A DNA stretch of 64,000 nt, from NCBI RefSeq assembly GCF_021869535.1, contig NW_026262581.1:74057955-74121954 (forward strand). Reading direction: 5' to 3'. Below, one piece after another: positions 1-11,892 of this stretch; the stretch's first letter is position 1; each line of letters opens with the position of its first letter. The translations under genes were made by a program, and so were the position numbers. The notes under the pieces are model-generated. The model was not told where the DNA came from, made no database searches, and worked only from the letters and a program-made list of their open reading frames with translations. Source of the stretch: Mytilus californianus (lineage: Eukaryota > Mollusca > Bivalvia > Mytilida > Mytilidae).

Positions 1-149
1 GTTGCTCTATCTTTGGTTGAATAATGTGTTACGTCTTATCGTTTGTAGTCCAAATAATTATTAAATAGCCTTTCAATACCGTCATTATCATGATAATTGT
101 TTGGACTAGTATTGTGAAAATAATTGTATGAATTTCAAGATTATATATT

Positions 150-660
150 CGTTACAAAAATACGTCACTGTTTGTGATGTTTTGTGCTGTCTGTCTGGAA
201 GATGTTCGTTGTTATTCTGTGGTTTACATGTTGTATCGACTATTATATTAGTTATGTGTTCGTTTCTCTGTGATGAGTGTTCTTGCGTGTGTTTGTGCTG
301 TATTTCTGTCACGTAGTGTTGTCATTTTAGCGATGTTTTTTTTAACATTGCCATATAAGCGGGAGGATTGACTAGCCATAAAACCAGGTTCAACCCACCA
401 TTTTTTTTTTTAAATGAACAGTACCAAGTCAGAAATATTGCAGTTATTATCAATTAGTTCGTTTCTATGTATAGTGACCTTTATTTCTGTTGCACTTCAG
501 TGTTTCTGTTGTTCTTTTGTTTTCCTCTTATAGTTGATGTGTCTCCCTCTGTTTTAGTTTGTAACCCGGATTTGTTTTCTCTCAATCGATTTATGACTTT
601 TGGACAGCGGTATACTACTATTGCCTTTATTTAGGTGTCTGTGTAATATTTTGTTATTAT
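150..660 (-). repeat. dispersed mussel-type repeat, copy in unit 1
   Basis: The block, with a segment around AATCGATTTATGACTT, is repeated at 3770-4270 in unit 2 and is found reverse-complemented at 10330-10720. It therefore moved independently of the tandem duplication. It is missing from the third unit. I recall this as an abundant repeat in Mytilus DNA. No coding potential is convincing. Confidence 0.7.
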
Positions 661-1611
661 TGTTTGCGTTTTCGTCGTTTTCTTATAGGCAATACACTTT
701 TATAATTGGAATTATTTTTTTTTTATAACCCCTTGGTATCGTCTCTCTTTCTTTTTTTTTTTGATTTTATTTATATGAATCTTGTTTATTTAATGTGAAT
801 CTTAGTTTTTTTATGTTGTATTTTGATTGCTGTTATTTGTCTTTTGATCTTTTTTCTCTTTTTGTCATTGCGTTGTCAGTTAATTTTCGACTTATGTTTG
901 AATGTTCGTTTGGTATCTTTAACCTGTCTTTTTGTCTCCTGTATAACTAGTTCATCGTTTGATTTTAAAGCATATGAGTTCAGTTAATAATTACCAGAAG
1001 ATTGTTTTTTTTACTTTAAGTCATATAATACAAGCTTCTGTAACAATGGGTCAATACTAGATTTAGCCGGATTAGCAAATTCTATATTGGAAACCATTTC
1101 CTTTAAAAGAGTGTGATATTAGTAATGTCTGCACTTGTATGAAAAAAAGCATATGTGCTTAGATCTATTCAATGTTTTCTCATTTAAAGAGCACATATGT
1201 TCGTATTATTCATTAAAATTCTGATCTGGATATGAACTCCTATAATGATAATATATATTTCGAAAAAATAATTATCCTTCATCTAAATGAAATGTCTGAA
1301 GTAAAATGTTTATCCTCATTATTAAAGATTTTGTTTTTATATTAAAGGAATGAAGATAATTTGAAAACAAAAATGAGTGTTTCTGTCGTGTTTCTATCGA
1401 TAAGAAAGAAGAGAACGTCAATAGACTTTTGAAACTAGTGTACCAGACAACTCTAACTATGTAATTGAAAGTGAATTTAAATAAGATTGGTTACAAGAGA
1501 AAAATTGTCGTAGATAAGAAAATGGGGTTGTTTTCGGTTCTTCTCTATTCACCAGAAACACAATTAAATAAAAGATATGAACAAATTGACACACGTTCAT
1601 ATGAAATCTAC

Positions 1612-1790
1612 AAAATCATCATAGATAACAGGCTTTACATTTTGAACGCCAGACTCGCGTTTCATCTACAAAAGACTCATTAGTAACACTCGAAGTAAAA
1701 AAAAAGGCCAAATAAAGTACGAAGTTAAAAAGTAGTGAGGACCAAATCTTCTGAACAGTTTTGCCTAATACAGCAAATTAATCTAGTTTA
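1612..1790 (+). repeat. dispersed repeat ('CATCATAGATA...' family)
   Basis: A block running from CATCATAGATAACAGG through ACAAAAGACTCATTAG to AAAGTACGAAGTT recurs at 5225-5400, 7965-8150 and, outside the tandem units, at 23905-24060. The 72-codon open frames overlapping it at 1465-1683 and 5076-5294 extend only because this repeat lacks stops in that frame; they are not supported as genes. Confidence 0.7.
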
Positions 1791-1976
1791 ATAAGAAGAT
1801 TCATACCCCTGAATGAATGAGTTGCAACCAGTTAGTAAATATGGACTCGATATTGCTCATTTTGCTAATATTTTCATTAGTGCATCAATAAAATAATACC
1901 CCTTATCAGTTTTATATTTGCTTTAATGGAGGTTAATGATTTACTGAAAGTTTCTATAATGGGAACAAATAGTTTT

Positions 1977-2330
1977 ACTCCTGTACGTACATAATATTCA
2001 TACGTCCTAATCAACTCCTGTACGTACATAATGTGCATTCGTTTTTATTTACTCCTGTACGTATATAATGAGGATATGTAAATATTTACTCCTGTAAGTA
2101 CATAATGCTCATACGTCCTTGTTTACTCCTGTACGTACATAATGAGGATTTGTCCTTATTTACTCCTGTACGTACATAATGTGTATACGTCCTTATTAAC
2201 TCCTGTACGTACATAGTGTTCATACGTCCTTATTTATTTCTGTAAGTACATAATGAGCATACGTTCTTATTTACTAATGTAAGTACATAATGTTCATTTG
2301 TCTTATTTACTCCTGGTCATACGACCTTAG
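1977..2330. repeat. 37-bp minisatellite, unit 1 (about 9-10 repeats)
   Basis: The core ACTCCTGTACGTACATAAT is followed by a variable TTCATACGTCCTTATTT-like spacer and recurs every 36-37 bp. CTGTACGTACA contains the self-complementary TGTACGTACA. It lies in the intron about 400 bp before the TSP1 exon. Confidence 0.95.
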
Positions 2331-2740
2331 TCCTGAAGTTTGTTGTCTGACAATTACTTGAGTAAGCCTTCAGCAAATTATTTGACAATCGGAACGATTG
2401 TAAGGTTATTTGATTCGAATTTTGACAAATTTCATGTTTGTCTTTCCAAAGTTATGTTATGATAAATTGAAAAGAGCCACATTTAAGGTTTCAACACAAA
2501 AGCTTTCGTAAAAACAGGCTATAAGATTTCTCAACAATAACATACTGAAGTATAAACCACAGTCTACACAAATGGTTGAAAAACTTACTTTTAAAGATAA
2601 ATGTTTACATCACAAACACTGTACTTTGATTTAGAAATACCATGTCTCTATGATTTGTAAGAATATATAACATGTGATGAATAAAGTCAAACTAAAAGGA
2701 TCAATGAAATAAAAAGTCCGACAATGTCAATATTTTGTAG

Positions 2741-2911
2741 TTGATGGTGGATGGACTAGTTTTGGACCATGGAAAGTTTGTTCTAAAACATGTGGTGGAG
2801 GTGTACAATACAGAACAAGAACATGTACTAATCCTCCTCCTGCTCATGGTGGTGATAAATGTCCGGAAAACAGTCAGGAGACCACATCATGTGAGGAACA
2901 ACAATGTCCTG
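2741..2911 (+). CDS. TSP1-domain exon, copy 1 (partial gene)
   Basis: This is an internal exon of a secreted or membrane protein with thrombospondin type 1 repeats. It follows a TTTTGTAG acceptor and ends at a G|GTAAGA donor. Its 171 nt are phase 1-1, so it can be duplicated without breaking the frame. The 57-residue product has the full TSP1 pattern: W-x5-W, then WKVC, CSKTCGGG, RTRTC, and six cysteines ending QQCPG. WxxC fits the C-mannosylation motif and CxxTCxxG the O-fucosylation motif known for this family. The product is seen in the +1-offset frame; an overlapping open frame starting at the same base is a shadow. The rest of the gene lies outside the window or was not found. Relatives with such exons include hemicentin, SCO-spondin and coadhesin types; which one cannot be told from a single domain. 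Confidence 0.9.
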
Positions 2912-5586
2912 GTAAGAAAAACTTATAATGAGTTTAGGTTTAAATCAAAAATATTGTTAGCATGTGTTTATTGATTATCTTAACTGTCTATCTTGGACAA
3001 ACGTTTTTTTTGCGTTAAATGTATGTTTGTCTCTTCTTGCCAATGTGCATATCATGATCTACTAATTTTTCGGGCCCACTATTTGTCTTACGTAGAAATT
3101 TTAGTAATTTAAAAGTAAAATACATTTGTGTCAATGTTAAGGACTTAACAATATATGTGTCATATAGACCTTGACAATAAAGGTTGGTAGAGATCTGAAT
3201 TGTACGCAAACAGATATGATTTTGTTTTTTCCAGAGGAAACTACTAGTATCCATTAATGTCTAGTATTATAAAGCAGGGCTTGCAGATGAAACGTATATC
3301 TCCCAATTGACACAATATTCCAGGAATTGCCTTTACAATCACGAATTTCTTCATAAAGGGTGAACGCTTATTGAAAAGCTACTGCATCGAAGCTTCCAAA
3401 TGTTAAATTGAAAGCGTCTCTTGGAAAGTTTTACTTGCACCATCATTATTTGGTTGATGGTAATGGGATAACTGTTTAAAAAATTACCTAGGATCTGTTT
3501 CACATTAATTATCACAAAACAACCCTCTTTTCTGCGTTTTTTACATTAATGAATGCGACCTTAAACCAATTTTTGTAATGAGTTGGTTGACACAAGTGGA
3601 GAAGGAACTGCTGGGTTCGTGTTGCTCTATCTTTAGTTGGATAATGTGTTACGTCTTATCGTTTGTAGTCCAAATAATTATTAAATAGCCTTTCAACACC
3701 GTCATTATCATGATAATTGTTTGGACTAGTATTGTGAAAATAATTGTATAAATTTCAAGATTATATATTCGTTACAACAATACGTCACTGTTTGTGATGT
3801 TTTGTGCTGTCTGTCTTGAAGATGTTCGTTGTTATTCTGTGGTTTACATGTTGTATCGACTATTATATTATTTATTTGTTCGTTTCTCTGTGATGAGTGT
3901 TCTTGCGTGTGTTTGTGCTGTATTTCTGTCACGTAATGTTGTCATTTTAGCGATGTTTTTTTTAACATTGCCATATAAGCAGGAGGTTTGGCTAGCCATA
4001 AAACCAGGTTCAACCCACCATTTTTTTCTTGAAATGACCAGTACCAAGTCAGAATATTGCAGTTATTATCAATTAGTTCGTTTCTATGTATATTGACCTT
4101 TGTTTCTGTTGCACTTCAGTGTTTCTGTTGTTCCTTTGTTTTCCTCTTATAGTTGATGTGTTTCCCTCGGTTTTAGTTTGTAACCCGGATTTGTTTTCTC
4201 TCAATCGATTTATGACTTTTGGACAGCGGTATACTACTATTGCCTTTATTTAGTTGTCTGTGTAATATTTTGTTATTATTCTCTGCGTTTTCGTCGTTTT
4301 CTTATAGGCAATAAACTTTTATAATTGGAATTTATTTTTTTTATAACCCCTTGGTATCGTCTCTCTTTTTTATTTGATTTTATTTATGTGAATCTTGTTT
4401 TTTTATGTGAATTTTAGTTTTTTTTATGTTGTATTTTGATTGCTGTTATTTGTCTTTTGATCTTTTTTCTCTTTTTGTCATTGCGTTGTCAGTTAATTTT
4501 CGACTTACGTTTGAATGTTCGTTTTGTATCTTTAACCTGTCTTTTTGTCTCCTGTACAACTAGTTCATCGTTTGTTTCAAAGCATATGAGTTCAGTTAAT
4601 AATTAACAGAAGATTGTTTTTTTACTTTAAGTCATATAATACAAGCTTCTGTAACAATGGGTCAATACTAGATTTAGCCGGATTAGCAAATTCTATATTG
4701 AATACCATTTCCTTTAAAAGAGTGTGATATTAGTAATGTCTGCACTTGTAGGAAGAAAAGCATATGTGCTTAGATCTTTTCAATTGTTGTCTCATTTAAA
4801 GAACACATATGTTCGTATTATTCATTAAAGTTCTGATCTGGATATGAACTCCTATGATGATAATATATGTTTCAAAAAATAATTATTCTTCATTTGAATG
4901 AAATGTCTGATGTAAAATATTTATCCCCATTATTAAAGATTTTGTTTTTATATTAAAGAAATGAAGATAATTTGAAAACAAAAATGAGTGTTTCTGTCGT
5001 GTTTCTATCGATAAGAAAGAAAAGAACGTCAATAGACTTTTGAAACTAGTGTACCAGACAACTCTAACTATGTAATTGAAAGTGAATTTAAATAAGATTG
5101 GTTACAAGAGAACAATTGTCGTAGATAAGAAAATGGGGTTGTTTTCGGTTCTTCTCTATTCACCAGAAACACAATTAAATAAAAGATATGAACAAATTGA
5201 CACACGTTCATATGAAATCTACAAAATCATCATAGATAACAGGCTTTACATTTTGAACGCCAGACTCGCGTTTCATCTACAAAAGACTCATTAGTAACAC
5301 TCGAAGTAAAAAAAAGGCCAAATAAAGAACGAAGTTGAAAAGCAGTGAGGACCAAATCTTCTGAAAAGTTTTGCCTAATGCAGCAAATTAATCTAGTTTA
5401 ATAAGAAGATTCATACACCTGAATGAATGATTTGCAACCAGTTAGTCAATATGGACTCGAAATTGCTGATATTGCTTATATTTTCAGCAGTGCATCAATA
5501 AAATAATACCCCTTATCAGTTTTATATTTGCTTTAATGGAGATCAATGATTTACTGAAAGTTTCTATAATGGGGAGAAATAGTTTT

Positions 5587-5935
5587 ACTCCTGTACGTAC
5601 ATAATATTCATACGTCCTAATTAACTTCTGTACGTACATAATGTGCATTCGATCTTATTTACTCCTGTACGTATATAATGAAGATATGTAAATATTTACT
5701 CCTGTAAGTACATAATGCTCATACGTCCTTATTTACTCCTGTACGTACATAATGAGGATTTGTCCTTATTTACTCCTGTCCGTACATACTGTGTATACGT
5801 CCTCTTTTACTACTGTACCTACATAGTGTTCATACGTCCTTATTTACTCCTGTACGTACATAATGAGCATACGTTCTTATTTACTTATGTAAGTACATAA
5901 TGTGCATTCGTCCTTATTTACTCCTGGTCATACGT
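5587..5935. repeat. 37-bp minisatellite, unit 2
   Basis: This is the same array as at 1977-2330, carried by the second 3.6 kb unit, with about nine repeats and a few different point changes. A 61-codon open frame inside it is a by-product of the repeat. Confidence 0.95.
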
Positions 5936-6347
5936 TAGTCCTGAAGTTTGTTGTCTGACAATTACTTGAGTAAGCGCTCAGCAAATTATTTGACATTCGG
6001 AATGATTGTAAGGTAATTTGATTCGAATTTTGACAAATTTCATGTTTGTCTTTCCAAAGTTATGTTATGATAAATTGAAAAGAGCCATATTTAAGGTTTC
6101 AACACTAAACCTTTCGTAAAACAGGCTATAAGATTTCTCAACAATAACATACTGAAGTAAAAACCACAATCTACACAAATGGTAGAAAAACTTACTTTTA
6201 AAGATAAATGTTTACATCACAAACACTGTACTTTGATTTAGAAATACTATGTCTCTATGATTTGTAAGAATATATAACATGTGATGAATAAAGTCAAACT
6301 AAAAGGATCAATGAAATAAAAAGTCCGACAATGTCAATGTTTTGTAG

Positions 6348-6518
6348 TTGATGGTGGATGGACTAGTTTTGGACCATGGAAAGTATGTTCTAAAACATGT
6401 GGTGGAGGTGTACAATACAGAACTAGAACATGTACTAATCCTCCTCCTGCTCATGGTGGTGATAAATGTCCGGAAAACAGTCAGGAGACCAGATCATGTG
6501 AGGAACAACAATGTCCTG
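6348..6518 (+). CDS. TSP1-domain exon, copy 2 (partial gene)
   Basis: This second tandem copy of the TSP1 exon has the same TTTTGTAG acceptor, G|GTAAGA donor, 171-nt length and 1-1 phase. It differs from copy 1 at about three bases: GTT to GTA and ACA to ACT (both silent), and ACA to AGA (Thr to Arg) before the fifth cysteine. All six cysteines, both tryptophans, the WKVC motif and CSKTCGGG are kept. It is therefore likely spliced in frame after copy 1, adding one near-identical TSP1 domain. The near identity, including the flanking introns, points to recent unequal crossover or active gene conversion. Confidence 0.9.
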
Positions 6519-8340
6519 GTAAGAAAAACTTATAATGAGTTTAGGTTTAAATCCATGTGTTTTTTGATTATCTTAACTGTCTATCTTGGGCAAACGTATT
6601 TTTTGCGTTAAATATATGTTTGTCTCTTCTTGCCGTTGTGCATACCATCATCTGCTAATTTCCTCGGCCCAACTATTTGTCAGAAGTAGAGATTTTAGCA
6701 AAGGAAAATACATTTGTATTAATGTAAAGGACTAAACAATGTATGTGTCATATAAAACATGACAATAAGGGTCGATAGAGATCTAAATTTTACGCAAACA
6801 TATATGATTTTATGTTTTCCATGGGGAACTATTCATCAATGTCTAGCATTATAAAGCAGCCCTAGCAGATGATGAAATGTATTTCTCTTAATTGACACAA
6901 TATTCCAGGAATTGCTTTTATTATCAAGAAATATTTGATAAAGGGTTAACGCTTATAGAAAAGCTACTCCATTGAAGCTTCTAATTTTAAAGTTGACAGC
7001 ATCTCTTGGAAAGTTTTACTTGCACCATCATTATTTTGTTGACGCTTATTACATAACTGTGTCAAAAATTACCTAGGATCTGTTTCATAATAATTATCTC
7101 ATAACTATCATCTTTTTGCGTTTTTTACATTAATGAATGCGACCTAACACTATTTTTGTAATGAGTTGGTTGACACAAGTGAAAAAGGAACTACTGGGTT
7201 CGTGTTGTTCAATCTTTAGTTGTCTGTGTAATATTTTGTTATTGTTGTTTGCGTTATCGTCGTTTTCTTATTGGCAATAAACTTGTATAATTGAACTTTA
7301 TATTTTTATAACCCCTCAGTGTCGTCTCTCTTTTTTATTTGATTTTATTCATGTGAATTTTGTTTATTTTATGCGAATTTTAGTTTTTTCTATGGTGTGT
7401 TGTGAATGCTGTTATTTGTCTTTTGATCTTTTTTCTCTTTTTGTCATGGCGTTGTCAGTTTATTTTCGACTTACGTTTGTATGTTCGTTTGTTATCTTTA
7501 ACCTCTCTTTTCGTCTCCTGAAACTAGTCCATCGTTTGACTTTAAAGCATATGAGTTTGGTAAATATTAAATAGAAGATTGTTTTTTACTTTAAGTCATA
7601 TAATACAAACTTCTGTAACAATGGGTCAATGAACTCCTATGGTGATCATATATATTTCGAAAAATAAGTATCCTACATCTGTATGAAATGTTGGATAAAA
7701 AAATGTTTAACCCTATTAATAAAGATTTTGTTTTTATATTAACGCAATGAAGATACTTTGAAAACAAAAATGAGTGTTTCTGTCGTTTTTCTACCGATAA
7801 GAAAGAAAAGAACGTCAATACACTTTTGAAAATGCAGTCTACCAGATAACTCTAAATATATCAGTAAAAGTGAATTGAAATACGATTGGTTACAAGAGAA
7901 AAAATTGGCGTAGATAAGAAAAGGGGGTTGTTTTCGGTTTTTCTCCATTCACCAGCAACCCATCTATAAAATCATCATGGATACCTGGCTTTAAATTTTG
8001 TACGCCAGACACGCGTTTCGTCTACAAAAACTCATCAGTAACGCTCAAAGTAAAAAAAGGCCAAAGAAAGTACGAAGTTGAAAACCATTTAGGACCAAAA
8101 CTTCCTGAAGGTTTTGCCGTAATACGGCAAGTTAATCTTGTTCAATTCGAAGATTCATACACCTGAATGAATGAGTTGTAAACAGTTAATAAATGTGGAC
8201 TCTAAATTGCTCATATCGCTGATATTTTCAGCAGTACATCAATAAAAAAATACCCCTTATCTGTTTTACATTTGCTTTAATAGAGGTCAATAATTTACTG
8301 TAAGTTACTAAAAGCATCATTTATAATGGGGACAAATAGT

Positions 8341-8450
8341 TTTACTCCTGTACGTAAATAATGTTCATACGTCCTCATTTACTCCTGTACGTACATAATG
8401 TGCATTCGTCCGTATTAAATTCCTGTGCGTACATAATGTTCATACGTTCT
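8341..8450. repeat. 37-bp minisatellite, unit 3, left part
   Basis: Three repeats of the ACTCCTGTACGTACATAAT unit lie here before the array is interrupted by a 126-bp block (8453-8578) copied from the intron end next to the third TSP1 exon. Confidence 0.9.
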
Positions 8451-8578
8451 CGTCGTCTTTTGTTTTAATGTGCGTAAATGTTATTTATATTTTTCATACA
8501 TTTTGTCAATAGCCATCCTGATGAAATGCATGTAGATCAACTGATATTGATACCATATATACTATTCATATCAAATGG

Positions 8579-8862
8579 TTTTACTCCTGTACGTACATAA
8601 TGTGCATTCGTCCTTATTTACTCCTGTACGTACATAATACGCATACGTTCTTATTTATTCCTGTACGTACATAGTGTTCATACGTCCTTTTTAACTTCTG
8701 TACGTTCATATTGATCATACTTCCTTATTTACTCATGTAAGTACATAATGTTCATACGTCCTTATTTACTCCTGTACGTACATAATGTTCATGCGTCCTT
8801 ATTAACCCATGTACGTACATAATTTGCATTCGTCCTTATTTACTCCTGGTCATATGTCCTTA
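8579..8862. repeat. 37-bp minisatellite, unit 3, right part
   Basis: The array resumes with about seven or eight repeats, some decayed (for example TGTACGTTCATATTG). It ends before the conserved GTTTGTTGTCTG sequence that also closes the arrays in units 1 and 2. Confidence 0.9.
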
Positions 8863-9323
8863 GTCCTGTTGTTTGTTGTCTGGCAATTACTAGAGTAAGC
8901 CATCAGCAAATTATTTGACAATCAAAAATGTTGTAAGGTAATCCAATTTGAATTTTGACACATTTCACGTTAGTCTTTCCAAAGTTATGTAATGATAAAT
9001 TAAAAAGAGCCACATTTAAGGTTTTAACACAAAAACTTTATTAAAAACAGACTATAAGATTTCTCAACACAAACATACTGAAGTATCAACCATTTCCTTC
9101 AGAAATGAAGGAGGTTTTTTCTGTCCGTGTCTATTTTCAAGTGATATAAGCGGAGGCATCTGTGTCCTCTGGTCACATTCGCGTCTTCTTTTGTGTTGAT
9201 GTGCGTAAATGTTCATTATATTTTGCATAAATTTTGTCTGAAGCCTACCCGATGAAATACATGTAGCTTCAACTGACATTGATACCATATATACTATACA
9301 TATCAAATGTAATCCTTTTACAG

Positions 9324-9494
9324 TTCATGGTAACTGGACTGATTTTGGACCGTGGGGAGTGTGTTCTAAAACATGTGGTCTTGGAGAGCAATTAAAAACT
9401 AGAACATGTACAAATCCATCTCCTGCTTTCGGTGGTGACAAATGTCAGGGGAGCAATCAGATGACAGGATCTTGTGAGATACAAAAATGTCCTG
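9324..9494 (+). CDS. TSP1-domain exon, copy 3 (partial gene, diverged)
   Basis: This third TSP1 exon is again 171 nt and phase 1-1, after a CTTTTACAG acceptor and before G|GTAGGA. It encodes W-x5-W, WGVC, CSKTCGLG, KTRTC and six cysteines ending QKCPG, so the fold-defining and glycosylation-site residues are intact. It differs from copies 1 and 2 at many positions (for example GLGEQLK in place of GGGVQYR), so it is an older paralogous domain. The sequence downstream does not match what follows copies 1 and 2, marking the right edge of the duplicated block. A possible 16-nt microexon follows at 9779. Confidence 0.9.
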
Positions 9495-9778
9495 GTAGGA
9501 AATCGTTAATATTGATATTCAAATCATTGTTGTCTTATGTATATGATATTGTCACGTTTTAAGGTATTTGGTTATTTATTTGACACATTTTTCGCACAGT
9601 GCTATAGATAAATTACAGGAAATATGAGTTGACTGTTGTTCCATCAAATTCAAAGTATTAAAGCTTAGGCAATAATAATAATTTGAAACAGTTTATAGAA
9701 CTGTAAAACTTTCTTCATAGTTTGCTCTTTGTATTTTATGTGCCTGATATGTTTTTAATCCTGTGATTGTATTTACAG

Positions 9779-9794
9779 ATACACGAAAATGTTG
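9779..9794 (+). CDS. possible 16-nt microexon of the TSP1 gene
   Basis: A TGTATTTACAG acceptor and a GTAAGT donor, both close to consensus, enclose 16 nt. Joined to the phase-1 donor of the exon at 9324-9494 it would read Asp-Thr-Arg-Lys-Cys plus two bases (phase 2). A possible next acceptor (GTTTTTGTTCCAG near 10195) would continue in frame into a short hydrophobic stretch and a stop, as a membrane tail might. This rests on splice-site appearance only and could be chance. Confidence 0.3.
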
Positions 9795-9799
9795 GTAAG

Positions 9800-11890
9800 T
9801 AACTATTCAAAACACATTTCAAGCTGTTTAAACTTCATCATATCAATAAGTACAGCATAATAAGTTGTGTAAATTTGTATAGTTTCTGCCAAACGTTCAG
9901 TTTATCCACATCCAAGAAATTTAATATTTTGTTAGACATAAATTGTCTACTCCTTTTTTGCCATTGATCTTCTAGTTATAAAAACACACCTGAAAGGCTA
10001 CACGGTTCTAGGGAAGTTTAATAGTTTGGCTAACTATTCTTCGAACTAAATTTAAAAGCAATATGTTTCGTCTTATATCAGAAAAGGCTATCTTCTTTGC
10101 ATGATTTTCAATATGTGCTGACGGTGGGCTAGGTAAGAATTGGAACACAACTATATCGCTCGCCTAAGTATGGTTCAGTTTGTTTTTGTTCCAGCCATTC
10201 ACATTATCTGACTTCAAACGGAGTTCATTTTGTTTGGTTCTTAGTCTTCCTATATATTGTTTTTTTTTTTACCTAATTACTTATCTTTGTTCCCGGAGAT
10301 GCTTTAATCCGTCTTGAGTTTAAACTTTGAATCTATTTATAAAGGGCAACAGTAGTAGACCGGTATTCAAATGACATAAATCGATTGAGAGAAAAGAAAT
10401 CTGGGTAACAAAACAAAACCGAGGGAAACACATCAGCTATAAGAGGAAAACAAAGGAACAACAGGAACACCGAAGTGCAACAAAAACAAACGCCAACACA
10501 CATAGAAACGAACAATTTGATAACAACTGCCATATTTATGACTTGGTACAGGACATTTTAAGAAAAAAAGGTGGATTGAATCTGGTTTCATGGCATGCCA
10601 AACCTCCCGCTTTATGACAATGTTAAAAAGTATCGCTAAAATGACAGCACTACATGACAGAAATACAGCACAAACACACGCAAGAACATTCATAACAGAA
10701 ACGCACAGAAATTAATATAATAGTCGACACAACATGCACACCACAACTATATCTAACTGATACTATCAAAGATCTGTCATCAAAATCTTCTTCGCTTAAT
10801 GACAAAAAATGCTAAGCTATAATGAATGAAAATCACTGACGACTAGAGACAGGCACCTGAACATAAGGCGAGGTTAAACAAATAGAAAATAAAGGATTTG
10901 GGGTATCCAACCATGACACAAAATCAGTACATGCACAACAAAACAACAAAAAAGCAAAGGAACAGTACTTGGATTGCTGTTCTTCATCTCTAAGTAACAG
11001 TGATGCTTTCGAAACGGAGCAAAAACTCTCGACTGACTGCAAGTTTAAGACGGCCCCTAGCACCGGTTTTAGCGGCATTCTTTGCAAACTGACGATCACT
11101 CCACAACTGTGAATTGAGGAATAAAGCCGTAGAGTAATATCATTCAAATTAATCTGGAAATCAAAGAAATTAAACATTGAATGTCATAATTTAGCCCACA
11201 ATCTTTTTTTTTTTTAGTTTGTTTTAGATGGAAACTATTTTAATCTCTATCAGTGCAAACAAAATCATAAAAATGTAAGTTTTTCTGTTTCAAAATATCT
11301 TTCTTTATTTAAGGGAAAAAAGAACCGGAAAATGGCACAAGCATCCTTTTAACTTCCACAATCGACAGACCATTATGAGACACTTCATCCCTTTATCTGA
11401 TTTTTATGGTAGAGATATCTTTTATATAATAGGGAATTCGCATATAAACGAAATTTGAACATTTTGAAAACTAATTGAGATCGACATGGTAGTCATGGTT
11501 ACCATTTTGAGTTAAGTGATATTTATTCTTGGATTATTTTTTCTATTATCATTATTAATATAAAGGTATTTTGTGACCTTTTCTGAGAAATTACATGATT
11601 ATAAAGAGAGACATCACTTATAACTGATTATGTTGGTTTTTTGCAAAATACATGGTTTTATGTGAAGTTATTATTATTTCTATTGTTAATTTCATCATAT
11701 AACTTACATTTTGGAATGATTGTTTAAGTTAGCATTGAAACTGTTTAAACTAACTGTTGAAATTTGAATTAATTCTAAGTGTATAATATACTAGTAGTAT
11801 GTTATTACACTGTAAACAAAATGACCAGGTTATTGTTTCAAAAAATAAGTTTTCAACAATTTTTTTAATACAATGTATATTTTTAATATT
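9800..11890. other. intergenic or intronic sequence with an inverted dispersed-repeat copy
   Basis: At 10330-10720 is the reverse complement of the repeat at 150-660, marked by AAATCGATTGAGAGAAAAG. 10800-11180 looks like further repeat-derived sequence without a gene. 11180-11890 is plain AT-rich sequence in which I see nothing. Confidence 0.6.
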
Positions 11891-11892
11891 AT

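Larger units (their letters stand above)
1..9500 (+). repeat. 3.6 kb tandem segmental duplication (2 full copies, 1 reduced copy)
   Basis: The sequence starting at base 1 recurs from 3621 with scattered substitutions and short indels. A third, reduced copy starts near 7205. Each copy ends with a TSP1 exon (exon offsets 3607 and 2976). The third copy lacks roughly 600 bp matching 20-630 of copy 1 and about 180 bp matching 1055-1235. It also carries extra sequence at 8453-8578 and 9091-9323. Copies 1 and 2 are far more alike than either is to copy 3, so the 1/2 duplication is recent. The left edge of copy 1 coincides with the window start, so more copies may lie upstream. Confidence 0.93.

Noticed and set aside
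1465-1683. 72-codon frame repeated at 5076 as a conserved small gene
   Set aside because: Conservation is explained by the tandem duplication, and its 3' half is a dispersed repeat also found at 23905.
1977-2330. Minisatellites as a CRISPR array
   Set aside because: Repeats are imperfect and spacers are variants of one sequence; the genome is eukaryotic.
2741-2974. 77-codon frame beginning at the TSP1 exon (and its 6348 counterpart) as the product
   Set aside because: It starts at TTG in the wrong frame. The phase-1 frame of the spliced exon gives the six-cysteine TSP1 pattern instead.
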